Source: an uncultured Acidobacteriaceae bacterium (GTDB lineage: Bacteria; Acidobacteriota; Terriglobia; Terriglobales; Acidobacteriaceae). Taken from it: a stretch of 13,243 nt of DNA. Below, piece by piece: positions 1 through 7,016 of this stretch. Where the stretch lies: contig CAIMNN010000454.1 of the NCBI GenBank assembly GCA_903842845.1, positions 1-13,243 of the forward strand, given 5' to 3'. Position 1 is the stretch's first letter, and each line of letters starts with the position of its first letter. The notes under the pieces were generated by a model that was not told the origin of the DNA, searched no databases, and worked only from the letters and a program-made list of their open reading frames with translations. Both the position numbers and the translations under genes were made by a program.

Positions 1-98
1 AGACAACTGCTAAGGAATCTCTTCATTACACACCCCATTCATTCAAATGTTGCATTTCACTGGTGACCGGTAACTGCTCTATTGGCAATTGCTGCGGA

Positions 99-116
99 AG
101 TCCCTGAAAAGGGACT
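99..116. repeat. Short stem-loop with GAAA loop
   Basis: AGTCCCT (99-105) pairs perfectly with AGGGACT (110-116) around a GAAA tetraloop. There is no T-run on either side, so it is not a standard intrinsic terminator. Its role is unknown. Confidence 0.4.
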
Positions 117-334
117 AATTAAGTGATTGTGAGTAAGATAGAACACACTAACAGAGAATTCAACAGAATAATGATAAAAATGGACAAAAATGCTCATATT
201 CGAGGTTCAAGAATCAATAGAAGTGGCTATAATTTGCAGTATATTCTTCTATATCGTTGATAATAGTATAATTAAAATCGATTCCGAGTTGCTCTGTTCG
301 CCGATTTATGGTCTATATGTTGAAAATAAAGAAG

Positions 335-351
335 TTGTAATGTGATTACAA
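335..351. promoter_or_regulatory. Operator-like inverted repeat upstream of cutC-like gene
   Basis: TTGTAAT (335-341), spacer GTG, then ATTACAA (345-351): perfect 7-bp arms around 3 bases, about 150 bp upstream of the probable cutC start. The size and symmetry are those of a dimeric repressor site such as a MarR-, GntR- or BlaI-type site. No regulator of that type is encoded in the window, so the protein that would bind is unknown. Confidence 0.35.
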
Positions 352-501
352 AGAACTGCCTTGAGCGTTTAAAATCAATTTGTTCAAATTTCCTCCAGAA
401 TCAGCGCTTTGTGTTATATCCTCTCTACAAGCTCACGATTCGTGGGCATCATTCCCTGGAAAATGAACGGGGAAGAGAAAATTTCTTCATTTTCGGGCTA
501 T

Positions 502-1221
502 ATGCTGGAAATTTGTGTAGAGTCGCTTGAATCGGCAGTCGTGGCAGAGTCCGGGGGCGCGGACCGTCTGGAGTTGTGTGAGCACCTGCTGCTGGATGGT
601 CTGACCCCAAAACCTGAGTTGATGCGGCGTGTGATCGAGGCGGTGAAGATTCCCGTCACGGTGCTGATACGTCCCAGGGATGGAAGCTTTGTATACCGCG
701 CTGCCGAGATAGAGCAGATGCTGGCCGAGATTGAGTTTGCCAAATTGGCTGGCGCGGCGGGAGTGACGCTTGGCGCGTTGAAGCCCGACCAGCATGTGAA
801 TGTAGAGCTGTGCCGCGAGCTTGTGGCTGCGGCGCGACCGATGGAAGTCACCTTCCACCGCGCGTTTGATGTTGTGCCAAACCAGAGCGAAGCATTGGAA
901 GACGTGATATTGACCGGAGCGGAACGGCTGCTGACCTCAGGCGGCGCGCCGAATGTTCTGGTGGGTGCGGAGCGAATTGCGCGGCTGCGCGAGCAGGCGG
1001 CGGGGCGAATCGAGATAATGGCGGGCGGCGGTTTGCGGTTGACGAACCTGCTTGAAGTACGCAAGATAACCGGGAGCACAAGCCTGCATGGGTCACTGCT
1101 GACGCGGCCTGAAGTGCACGCGGTGAATCATGGTCATGCGCATGCACGATTGCCCAGGCTGATAGAAGAAGATGTGCGCGAGGCAGTGCGGCTGGTGCGG
1201 TTGGCAGTTCAGCCAGCCTGA
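502..1221 (+). CDS. cutC: CutC family protein
   Basis: A CutC-family protein of about 239 residues, a TIM-barrel family historically linked to copper homeostasis; the biochemical role is still debated, so the copper label is by family only. The start at 502 gives the family-typical beginning MLEICVES, followed by ESGGADRLELCEHLLLDGLTP, close to the N-terminus of E. coli CutC. Further family landmarks are IRPRDGSFVY, VTFHRAFDV, RLLTSGG and IMAGGGL. The length agrees with E. coli CutC (~248 residues). The frame stays open upstream to 409 (TTG), with an ATG at 463, but those extensions are not family-like. No start has a good Shine-Dalgarno site, so the exact start is the least certain point. 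It converges with the deoR-type gene, with only 12 bases between stops. Confidence 0.88.
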   Translation: MLEICVESLESAVVAESGGADRLELCEHLLLDGLTPKPELMRRVIEAVKIPVTVLIRPRDGSFVYRAAEIEQMLAEIEFAKLAGAAGVTLGALKPDQHVNVELCRELVAAARPMEVTFHRAFDVVPNQSEALEDVILTGAERLLTSGGAPNVLVGAERIARLREQAAGRIEIMAGGGLRLTNLLEVRKITGSTSLHGSLLTRPEVHAVNHGHAHARLPRLIEEDVREAVRLVRLAVQPA

Positions 1222-1233
1222 TATTTAAACAAA

Positions 1234-2019
1234 TTACGCGCGGATAACTCGGACACCCTGTTTGGTAAATGGTTCCACCTGCTCATCGGTCGCGCCGTTG
1301 TCGGTGATGAGGATGTGTATCTCGCCGAGCGGGCAGATGAATGCGGGGCTTACTTTTTCCAATTTGCTGGAGTCGGCGACGACGATGACCTGCTTGGCCT
1401 GCTTGAGCATCTTGCGGTAGACGAGGGCTTCATCGGTCTCGAGGGTGGTTGCGCCTCGCTCTGAGCTGATGCCGGTGACGCTCAGGAAGACCTTGTCCAT
1501 ATAAACATCATCGAGAAAACTGAGAGCCGCATTGCCTGTAAGGGAGAAGCTCCATGCCCAGGGCACGACGCCGCCGGTGAGGTAGGTGCGGATGCCGGGC
1601 TGGTTGCAGAGTTCCATGCCGATGTTGATGGCGTTGGTGATGACCTGGATTTTGTCGCGATGACGGAGGCTGCGGCCGATATGTGTTGTGGTGGTTCCAG
1701 CGGAGAGACCAACGGTTTCGTTTGCCTGGACGAGTTCGGCGGCGGCGAGGCCAATGCGGCGCTTTTCGACGGCGTGGCGCTGCTCGCGCGAGAGGAAGGA
1801 GCTGTCGAACCGAAAGGGCTCGTACAGGAGCGGCTCGACGAGCGTTGCGCCGCCATGGGTGCGGCGTATCAGGCCGCGGTTCTCAAGGCGAGCAAGGTCG
1901 CGGCGGATGCTGGGGGCTGAGGAGCCAACCTCGGCGAGGATCTCTTCGACGCTGGCTGAGCCAACGCGAAGGAGGAGCTTTACGATCTGCTCTGAACGGC
2001 GGTTGAGTGAGTCGGGCAT
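1234..2019 (-). CDS. DeoR-family transcriptional regulator
   Basis: A 261-residue DeoR/GlpR-type repressor. Residues ~6-60 form the winged helix-turn-helix (VEEILAEVGSSAPSIRRDL is the recognition part, followed by LENRGLIRRTHGGA, the usual DeoR wing). Residues ~75-235 are the sugar-phosphate-sensing DeoRC domain, with LSAGTTTTHIGRSL as the phosphate-binding loop, ITNAINIG, LTGG and the VVADSSKLEK motif near the end. The family usually responds to a phosphorylated sugar. The gene is divergent from the SIS-domain gene, so regulation of that gene plus itself is the simplest inference. An inverted-repeat half-site lies 5 bases upstream of its ATG, which would suit autoregulation. No clear Shine-Dalgarno sequence precedes the start. 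AgaR- or NagR-like function is likely, but the exact inducer cannot be read. Confidence 0.9.
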   Translation of the reverse strand: MPDSLNRRSEQIVKLLLRVGSASVEEILAEVGSSAPSIRRDLARLENRGLIRRTHGGATLVEPLLYEPFRFDSSFLSREQRHAVEKRRIGLAAAELVQANETVGLSAGTTTTHIGRSLRHRDKIQVITNAINIGMELCNQPGIRTYLTGGVVPWAWSFSLTGNAALSFLDDVYMDKVFLSVTGISSERGATTLETDEALVYRKMLKQAKQVIVVADSSKLEKVSPAFICPLGEIHILITDNGATDEQVEPFTKQGVRVIRA

Positions 2020-2023
2020 ATTG

Positions 2024-2069
2024 TGAATAATTTTACGTGGTTAGTGGGTTAAACGACGGTGATTATTCA
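2024..2069. promoter_or_regulatory. Candidate DeoR operator (spaced inverted repeat)
   Basis: TGAATAAT at 2024-2031 and its exact reverse complement ATTATTCA at 2062-2069, arms separated by 30 bases, in the divergent deoR/SIS promoter region. The left arm nearly touches the deoR start codon. The pairing of half-sites fits a looping or multi-dimer repressor, but AT-rich 8-mers can also match by chance. Confidence 0.35.
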
Positions 2070-2125
2070 AAAAAAGTGTTCATATGGCAGGGAATGCTGA
2101 TTTAACAGTCATAATGATGAGCAAA

Positions 2126-2156
2126 TTGCATCGAACTGCTCGATGAAGAGTAAAAT
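2126..2156 (+). promoter_or_regulatory. Possible promoter of SIS gene with embedded 17-bp dyad
   Basis: TTGCAT (2126-2131) and TAAAAT (2151-2156) resemble -35 and -10 boxes with a long 19-base spacer. Between them lies CATCGA (2129-2134), ACTGC, TCGATG (2140-2145), a perfect 6-bp inverted repeat. A repressor on this dyad would block the promoter. The boxes are weak matches, so the promoter call is tentative. Confidence 0.3.
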
Positions 2157-2222
2157 GAAATTGGAATTGCATGGCCACACTGCTCAGAACGAAGAGCAGA
2201 AGCCGGGAGAAGAAACAAAACG

Positions 2223-3350
2223 ATGAGCGAGATGACAGAGTTCCCTCATGCGATGTTGCGCGAAATATATGAGCAGCCTGCTGCGATGCGGCGGACGCTC
2301 GCTCTCTATTTAAGGAACGACCAACTGATGCCTGAGGTGGCCGAGCGGATAGCCGCGTGGAGCTGCCCGACCGGTGAGATATTGATCGCGGCGAGCGGTT
2401 CAAGCCGGCACAGTGGTTTGGCGGCGGAGATTTTGCTGGAGGACCTGTGCGGGTTGGCTGTGGATGTGGAGTACTCGAGCGAGTACAGTTTGCGCGGTGC
2501 GAAGGACCTGCGACATCCGAGCGTGCTCGTGATATCGCAATCGGGTGAAACGTCGGATACTCTGGCGGCGCTGAGTGCGGCGCGTTTGCGCGGGCAGAAG
2601 ATATTGGCGATAACCAATGCGCCGGAGTCGACGATGGCGCGCGAGGCGGATTACTCAATGCCGCTGGCAGCGGGCAAGGAGCTGGCTATCCCGGCGACAA
2701 AGAGTTTTACCGGGCAGTTGACGGTGCTCTATCTGGTTGCGCTGTATGAAGGCGTGCGCGTCGGCCAGATTGATGCGCAGCAGTTGAAGCGGCACATTGA
2801 GCAGTTGGAAGCGATGCCAGGGTTGATCGAAACGCAATTAGATACATGGCGTGTGCAGATGGCCGCGCTGGCGAAGAAGTACAACAAGGCCCAGTCGTTT
2901 TTGTTCCTGGGGCGCGGCGTGCATTACGCCATAGCCCGCGAAGGCGCGCTGAAGTTGAAGGAAGCGTCCTATGTGCATGCCGAGGGCTACCCGATGGGCG
3001 AGCTGAAGCATGGGCCGAATGCGCTGGTGAGCGAGAAGGTTCCGCTGGTTGCATTGGCAACTGTGGACCACGGAAATCCTGATTCGGTTCTTAGATACGA
3101 GAAGACGCTGCAACTGCTGAGCGACATGAAGAAGCAGGGCGCGCGTGTGATCGCGCTGGCGAACGTGGGCGACGATGCAGTAAAGGCGCTGGCGAGCGAC
3201 TGCGTATTCATTGAGCCGGCGGATGAGCACCTGATGCCGCTGGAGGAAGTGGTTCCGCTTCAGTTGTTCAGCTACTATATGGCGCTTGAGCACGGCGTGG
3301 ACGTGGACAAGCCGCGCAATCTTTCCAAGGCGGTTGTTGAGGCGCAGTAA
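2223..3350 (+). CDS. Two-SIS-domain sugar-phosphate isomerase/deaminase (GlmS isomerase-half homologue)
   Basis: A 375-residue cytosolic protein that aligns along its whole length with the isomerase half of glucosamine-6-phosphate synthase and lacks the N-terminal glutaminase half. SIS domain 1 spans ~45-180 (AASGSSRHSG, SQSGETSDTL, PATKSFTGQLT) and SIS domain 2 ~215-350 (FLFLGRG, EGALKLKEASYVHAE, GELKHGP). Residues matching the E. coli GlmS active site are all present: E240, K244, E247, H263 and K369, in the last helix PRNLSKAVV. Without a glutaminase domain to supply ammonia, the likely reaction is the reverse direction: deamination/isomerisation of glucosamine-6-phosphate (NagB-II type) or a related amino-sugar phosphate (AgaS type). 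GGGAGA at 2205-2210 supports the start. The divergent DeoR gene suggests sugar-inducible control. A FrlB-like deglycase is a less likely alternative. Confidence 0.88.
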   Translation: MSEMTEFPHAMLREIYEQPAAMRRTLALYLRNDQLMPEVAERIAAWSCPTGEILIAASGSSRHSGLAAEILLEDLCGLAVDVEYSSEYSLRGAKDLRHPSVLVISQSGETSDTLAALSAARLRGQKILAITNAPESTMAREADYSMPLAAGKELAIPATKSFTGQLTVLYLVALYEGVRVGQIDAQQLKRHIEQLEAMPGLIETQLDTWRVQMAALAKKYNKAQSFLFLGRGVHYAIAREGALKLKEASYVHAEGYPMGELKHGPNALVSEKVPLVALATVDHGNPDSVLRYEKTLQLLSDMKKQGARVIALANVGDDAVKALASDCVFIEPADEHLMPLEEVVPLQLFSYYMALEHGVDVDKPRNLSKAVVEAQ

Positions 3351-3359
3351 CTGCGCCTC
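3339..3359. terminator. Hairpin centred on the SIS gene stop codon
   Basis: GAGGCGCAG (3339-3347) and CTGCGCCTC (3351-3359) are perfect reverse complements, with the stop codon TAA as the 3-base loop. It sits between two convergent genes only 16 bases apart. Neither side has a proper T-run, so it may be a weak or Rho-assisted bidirectional terminator or an mRNA 3'-end stabiliser. Confidence 0.5.
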
Positions 3360-3366
3360 GGCTTGC

Positions 3367-3777
3367 TTAGTGCATGCCCTGGGTTTTGAGGAAGGCGCCG
3401 TAGCGCTTGTCGTCGCCCTGAATGTGATTGGCGAGCCACGATTGCAAAAAATTCATCAGCTCCATGGTGATGGAGGCCAGCGCGCCTGATTTGTACTTGG
3501 CCTGAATCTCTAGTACTTGGCGGGCGAGTTCGTCGTGCAGGCGCTTGTGTGCGGCTGCTTCGCGGTAGTGGGTCTTGGCGAAGTACTCCTCTTCGTGCGC
3601 GAAGTGGTGCTTGGTGTAATCGATGAGCTTGTCAAGGACCTTGCCGATCACCTCGCGGCTGTGGTTGGCCATGATGCCGTCATAAAGCTCGTTGATCATG
3701 GCGACGAGGCGTTTGTGTTCGTGGTCCATAAAGAGGATGCCGACGCTGTAGTTGTCGTTCCATTTCATCAGGGACAT
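3367..3777 (-). CDS. Bacteriohemerythrin
   Basis: A 136-residue single-domain hemerythrin, a four-helix bundle that reversibly binds O2 at a non-haem di-iron centre in the cytosol. All seven expected iron ligands are visible: H21 in DHEH, H58 and E62 in HHFAHEE, H77 and H81 in HKRLH, and H118 and D123 in HIQGDDK. The N-terminus SLMKWNDNYSVG is the standard opening of the family. I chose the ATG at 3777 because the homologous part starts there and a GGGGG run lies 6 bases upstream; an ATG at 3792 would add only five residues and lies inside a stable hairpin. No partner domain (methyl-accepting, GGDEF) is attached. The gene sits downstream of the nagX-like/MFS pair on the same strand, with a terminator-like hairpin between, so it may be expressed separately. 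Confidence 0.92.
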   Translation of the reverse strand: MSLMKWNDNYSVGILFMDHEHKRLVAMINELYDGIMANHSREVIGKVLDKLIDYTKHHFAHEEEYFAKTHYREAAAHKRLHDELARQVLEIQAKYKSGALASITMELMNFLQSWLANHIQGDDKRYGAFLKTQGMH

Positions 3778-3781
3778 AGAA

Positions 3782-3815
3782 AACCCCCACATGGCAGAGA
3801 TGCCTTGTGGGGGTT
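3782..3815 (-). terminator. Strong hairpin followed by T-tract between MFS and hemerythrin genes
   Basis: On the minus strand AACCCCCACA pairs perfectly with TGTGGGGGTT, and the inner bases GGCA/TGCC also pair around a 4-base loop: a 14-bp stem with one mismatch. The 3' arm runs straight into TTTTCT and then the hemerythrin ATG at 3777. It lies 43 bases beyond the MFS stop codon, so intrinsic termination of the MFS transcript is the simplest reading. Because the GGGGG that would serve as the hemerythrin ribosome-binding site is inside the 3' arm, it could also restrain translation. Confidence 0.65.
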
Positions 3816-3857
3816 ATCGACTGATGCGGGCAATTGATGAGTTAAAAATTTTCTCAG

Positions 3858-5654
3858 TTACTTTGCAAAGTGAGCTTCAATCTCCTCGAGGGTTTTGCCT
3901 TTGGTTTCGGGCAGCAGGAAGACCGCGACTAGGAAATAGACAACGGTGATACCTGCGTAAACATAGAACATGTGCGAGTAGCCAAAGCGTCCGACGAATG
4001 GCAGGAAGATGGCTGCAAGGGTCGTCGAGACTGTCTGGTTGATGACGAGTGCGACGCTCATGCCGTTGGAGCGGATGCGTGTTGGCATGAGCTCCGAAAG
4101 CGCAAGCCACACAACAACGCCCGGTCCGAGTGCGTAGCAGGCGACAAACAGATACAGGAAGAGCGCGACTATCCAGCCGTGGTTGGAATCAGGCACCGGC
4201 GCGACATTCGCTTTTTGAATAACGAGCGGCGCAGTTTGTGCGGCTTCAAGGTTGGCGAATGGATTGGCAAAGAATGATTTGATGCCGTTGTCGGGGATTG
4301 AATCCTTGCGTGTGATCTGGACGGGCTTGGCTGAAGCGTCATCGGAGCGGACGACGCTCGTGGTCGATGTGTAGTCGCCGTAGCTGTAGATGATGGAGAG
4401 CGCGGCGCGGTCGGGGTCGACGGAGCTGCCGGAGTTGGCGAGCAGTTTTGCCGCGGCCGCGCGGTCGAAGGTCAAACTCAGCGACTGGTCAGCATTGACG
4501 CTGGCCTGCACGGCCTGATGCAGGTCAACGCTGCCGTTTTCAGTTGCGCGGAAGAGGAATCCGGTGCCGATCAGCGCGACAATGACGCCTGCAGTTCCGA
4601 TGGAGAGGAGGAACTTGCGGCCCTTCTTGTCGACAAGCGTCATGCCGATCATGGTGGCAAGGAAGTTGACGAACGTGAAGATGACGTAGCCCCAGTGTGA
4701 GGCGAGGTCGCTCAATCCGCTTTGCAGCAGGATGGCGGTGTTGAAGCCGATCATCGAGTTGATGCCCGTGCCGGTGTTGCAGGCGAGCACGATGCAGGCG
4801 AGCAGGAAGGGCACGAGATATTTGCGCTTGAGAATGGACTCGCGAATTTTTCCGCTTGCAGTGGATTCGGCTGCGGCGTTGGCGCTCGATTCCATCTCGG
4901 CGAGTTCGAACTTTGCCTGTTCGTCACTGCGTGAACGCAGAAGAGCATTGAGAGCTGCATCTTTTTTGCCGCGCTTGAAAAGCCAGCGCGGCGACTCAGT
5001 CACAAAAAATGTTCCGAGGATGAAGAGCAGCCCCGGCGGCAGCGAGACCCAGAAGATGGAGCGCCAGGCGTGGTCTTTGAATTGCAAAATGAGGTCCGCG
5101 TTGGCGGTTTGTTCGATTGCGGTGACGCGATAGCTGAAGAACATTCCCACCAGCGCGGCTACAACGATGCCGAAGGTGAGTAGCCACTGGAACGCAGCTG
5201 TGCCGCGGCCGCGACGCTCGGCGCTGAGGCACTCGGCCAGATAAAGCGGTACAACAACGCCTACGAATCCGCCGCTCATGCCCTGGAGCAGACGCCCGGC
5301 GAAGAGTGTATTGAAGCCGTGGGAGAGCGCGATGATGGGAATGCTGATTGAAAATGCGATGCCGCTCATCAGCATCATCGAGCGGCGGCCGAAGAGCTCA
5401 GAGAGCGAGCCGGCAAAGAGCGTTGAGAATACGCTTCCCAGCAGGACCGCTGCGACGATGGAGGAGAGTTGTCCCTGGTCGAGATGCGATGTGGCTTCAA
5501 GATAAGGAAGCGCGCCGCCGATGATGCCGACGTCGATGCCGTAGAGAAGACCGCCGAGTCCGGCGACGAAGAGCAGGAAGGTGTTGTAGCCACGGCGCGG
5601 GTCGGGCGCGGATGTGGTTGTGGCAGTGGGCTTGGCTGTATCAACGAAAGGCAT
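3858..5654 (-). CDS. MFS sugar porter with large TM9-TM10 loop
   Basis: A 598-residue inner-membrane sugar transporter of the major facilitator, sugar-porter family. Landmarks are GLLYGIDVGIIGGAL in TM1 (~35-49), the loop 2-3 motif with GRRS (~89-92), ESPRWLFKRGK after TM6 (~220-230), GINSM in TM7, ELMPTRIRSNG between TM10 and TM11 (~521-531) and PETKGKTLEEIE at the end. Twelve membrane segments can be placed. Typical members have about 450-500 residues; the excess comes mainly from a ~120-residue polar segment (~370-492) between TM9 and TM10, which should face the periplasm. The start is supported by GGAGAA 9 bases upstream. The gene lies 66 bases downstream of the nagX-like gene, consistent with an operon. 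Substrate is not readable from motifs; an amino sugar or its acetylated form is inferred from context. Confidence 0.9.
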   Translation of the reverse strand: MPFVDTAKPTATTTSAPDPRRGYNTFLLFVAGLGGLLYGIDVGIIGGALPYLEATSHLDQGQLSSIVAAVLLGSVFSTLFAGSLSELFGRRSMMLMSGIAFSISIPIIALSHGFNTLFAGRLLQGMSGGFVGVVVPLYLAECLSAERRGRGTAAFQWLLTFGIVVAALVGMFFSYRVTAIEQTANADLILQFKDHAWRSIFWVSLPPGLLFILGTFFVTESPRWLFKRGKKDAALNALLRSRSDEQAKFELAEMESSANAAAESTASGKIRESILKRKYLVPFLLACIVLACNTGTGINSMIGFNTAILLQSGLSDLASHWGYVIFTFVNFLATMIGMTLVDKKGRKFLLSIGTAGVIVALIGTGFLFRATENGSVDLHQAVQASVNADQSLSLTFDRAAAAKLLANSGSSVDPDRAALSIIYSYGDYTSTTSVVRSDDASAKPVQITRKDSIPDNGIKSFFANPFANLEAAQTAPLVIQKANVAPVPDSNHGWIVALFLYLFVACYALGPGVVVWLALSELMPTRIRSNGMSVALVINQTVSTTLAAIFLPFVGRFGYSHMFYVYAGITVVYFLVAVFLLPETKGKTLEEIEAHFAK

Positions 5655-5720
5655 CGCTCTAGTTCTCCAATTCAGTGAGACCAGTCTATATGAGCGAATG
5701 GCTTGAAAATAATCAAAAAT

Positions 5721-6803
5721 TTAGGCGCGGAGATAGATTTTCTTCCGGTCGAGCCACCAGGCGACGAGGTAGATGAGTGCAAAGGCGAGTGTTGCCTGCA
5801 AGATCGGCAGCAGTTCGCCGAGCGAAGTTGCCCACCCGGTGCCAAGCGCGATGAGGTGCCGGAGCTTGGTGCCAAGCATCTCTCCCATGCAATAGACCAG
5901 GAGCGAGTTCATTCCGATGATGGTGAGGAAGTGGAATGGGCGCTTGAGGCCGAGGCCGGAATCGAGAACGTAAAAGAAGACGAAGCCGAGGACGGTGCAG
6001 CCGATCATGATGAGCGCGTACGAGGCGGTCCAAAGCCATTTGTTGACAGGAACGACGGGCGAGATGACGAGGCCGAGAAGTGTGGAGGCGGCAGCGCCAG
6101 TGAGCATGAGGAGAAGTTTGCGGCGGAAAGTAAATTGCGAGCGGAGCAGTTCGCCGAGCCAGATTCCGGCGAGCACGTTGGGCACTTCGGAGAGGATGTT
6201 GAGGTTCACCGCGTACGTGGATGAGTAGTTGTGGCCCATGAGGAAGCGGTCAACGACAGCGCCGAAGTTCGTGACGGGTTGGAATGCTCCGTCAGCGCCG
6301 GGGAAGAGAAGATAGAGAGCTGAGTGAAGCGCGAGTAACAAGATGGCGATGATCCCCTGCACGCGCGGCGGCGGCTGCATGAGAAAGAAGCAAAGCACAC
6401 TGATGATGGCGATGTGAGCGAGGATGTTGTGCAACTGGAGATCAACTCGGCGTAGCTGTGTAGAAGTGATGAGTTGACTGAGAAGCAGGAGTATCAGCGC
6501 GCGGCGAAGCAGGCCGATGAGGAGTGAGGATTTTTTTGCGCCTTCACTCAAGCGGCACCCGATTGAAAACGACATGGCGACGCCAACCATCAGAAGAAAT
6601 GCAGGCATGATGAGGTCGTAAAAACTGATTGCGCCCCAGGGGTGGTGTTCGAACTGAAAGGCGATGGCGTTGTAGAACGGGTGGTCAGGAAAATTAAGAC
6701 CGCTGAAGCAGTCAGAGCCGGCGAGCAGGAGCATGATGAGGCCGCGGTAGGCATCGAGAGAAAGGATGCGCTGTGAGGCCGGAGCATGTGGCTCGAGTTG
6801 CAT
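5721..6803 (-). CDS. nagX: NagX / HGSNAT-like membrane N-acetyltransferase (DUF5009 type)
   Basis: A polytopic membrane protein of about 360 residues resembling bacterial NagX and the lysosomal heparan-alpha-glucosaminide N-acetyltransferase. The start of the conserved region, RILSLDAYRGL, and the block HHPWGAISFYDLIMPAF are diagnostic; the first His of HHPW (residue ~53) lines up with the His proposed as acetyl carrier in the human enzyme. About ten hydrophobic segments follow, including RALILLLLSQL and FHFLTIIGMNSLLVYCMGE near the end. The family transfers acetyl groups across the membrane to amino sugars; in proteobacteria NagX belongs to chitin/GlcNAc regulons. Its position upstream of the sugar porter and near the SIS gene supports an amino-sugar role. 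The frame is open to a TTG at 6857 and has another ATG at 6836; no start has a clear ribosome site, so 6803 rests on family length. Confidence 0.85.
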   Translation of the reverse strand: MQLEPHAPASQRILSLDAYRGLIMLLLAGSDCFSGLNFPDHPFYNAIAFQFEHHPWGAISFYDLIMPAFLLMVGVAMSFSIGCRLSEGAKKSSLLIGLLRRALILLLLSQLITSTQLRRVDLQLHNILAHIAIISVLCFFLMQPPPRVQGIIAILLLALHSALYLLFPGADGAFQPVTNFGAVVDRFLMGHNYSSTYAVNLNILSEVPNVLAGIWLGELLRSQFTFRRKLLLMLTGAAASTLLGLVISPVVPVNKWLWTASYALIMIGCTVLGFVFFYVLDSGLGLKRPFHFLTIIGMNSLLVYCMGEMLGTKLRHLIALGTGWATSLGELLPILQATLAFALIYLVAWWLDRKKIYLRA

Positions 6804-7016
6804 GGGAATAAGATTAAATGCTGTGGGCGCTAACATCGCGACAAAGAGATTGCGCAACCAGAGAGTTGCACAGTGAGGCTACTGATAGAAATCAATTAGC
6901 CAACCTGCATAGAAGCAGAGCTATAATCCGAGTGAGTCATGGTTCCCCCCTTCCCCCTTGTCAACAAAATGACTCAACAACAATAGAGAGTTACGTCGGA
7001 AGTTTCCGAGGTGTGG
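6804..7016. promoter_or_regulatory. Divergent intergenic region between nagX-like and CHAT genes
   Basis: This region must hold promoters for two divergent genes. On the + strand TATAAT at 6922-6927 is a perfect -10 hexamer, although no good -35 lies at the right distance; it would place the start of transcription near 6934. TGAGTCAT (6933-6940) and ATGACTCA (6969-6976) form an exact inverted repeat around a C-rich run (CCCCCCTTCCCCC, 6945-6957). GAGG at 7008-7011 is the ribosome-binding site of the CHAT gene. No convincing minus-strand promoter was found. Confidence 0.4.

Larger units (their letters stand above)
1..501. other. AT-rich gene-free stretch upstream of the cutC-like gene
   Basis: No convincing protein or RNA gene is visible here. 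The first ~480 bases are much richer in A and T than the rest of the window, with several TATAAT-like hexamers (for example 228-233 and 267-272). Their abundance simply reflects composition, so none can be called as the promoter with confidence. Two dyads stand out and are listed separately: a 7-bp stem with a GAAA loop at 99-116 and an operator-like dyad at 335-351. The composition break could mark an old insertion boundary or just a long regulatory spacer; the sequence alone does not decide. Confidence 0.6.

Noticed and set aside
99..116. Intrinsic terminator at the left edge
   Set aside because: The stem is only 7 bp and no T-run follows on either strand.
498..1079. 193-residue minus-strand frame across the cutC-like gene
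   Set aside because: Ser/Ala/Arg-rich translation with no family match, opposite a clear CutC coding frame.
6945..6957. G-quadruplex on the minus strand from the CCCCCCTTCCCCC run
   Set aside because: Only two G-runs are present; a stable four-run quadruplex is not supported.
7011..7016. GTG start for the CHAT gene
   Set aside because: The ATG at 7017 has GAGG at a suitable distance; the GTG overlaps that ribosome site.
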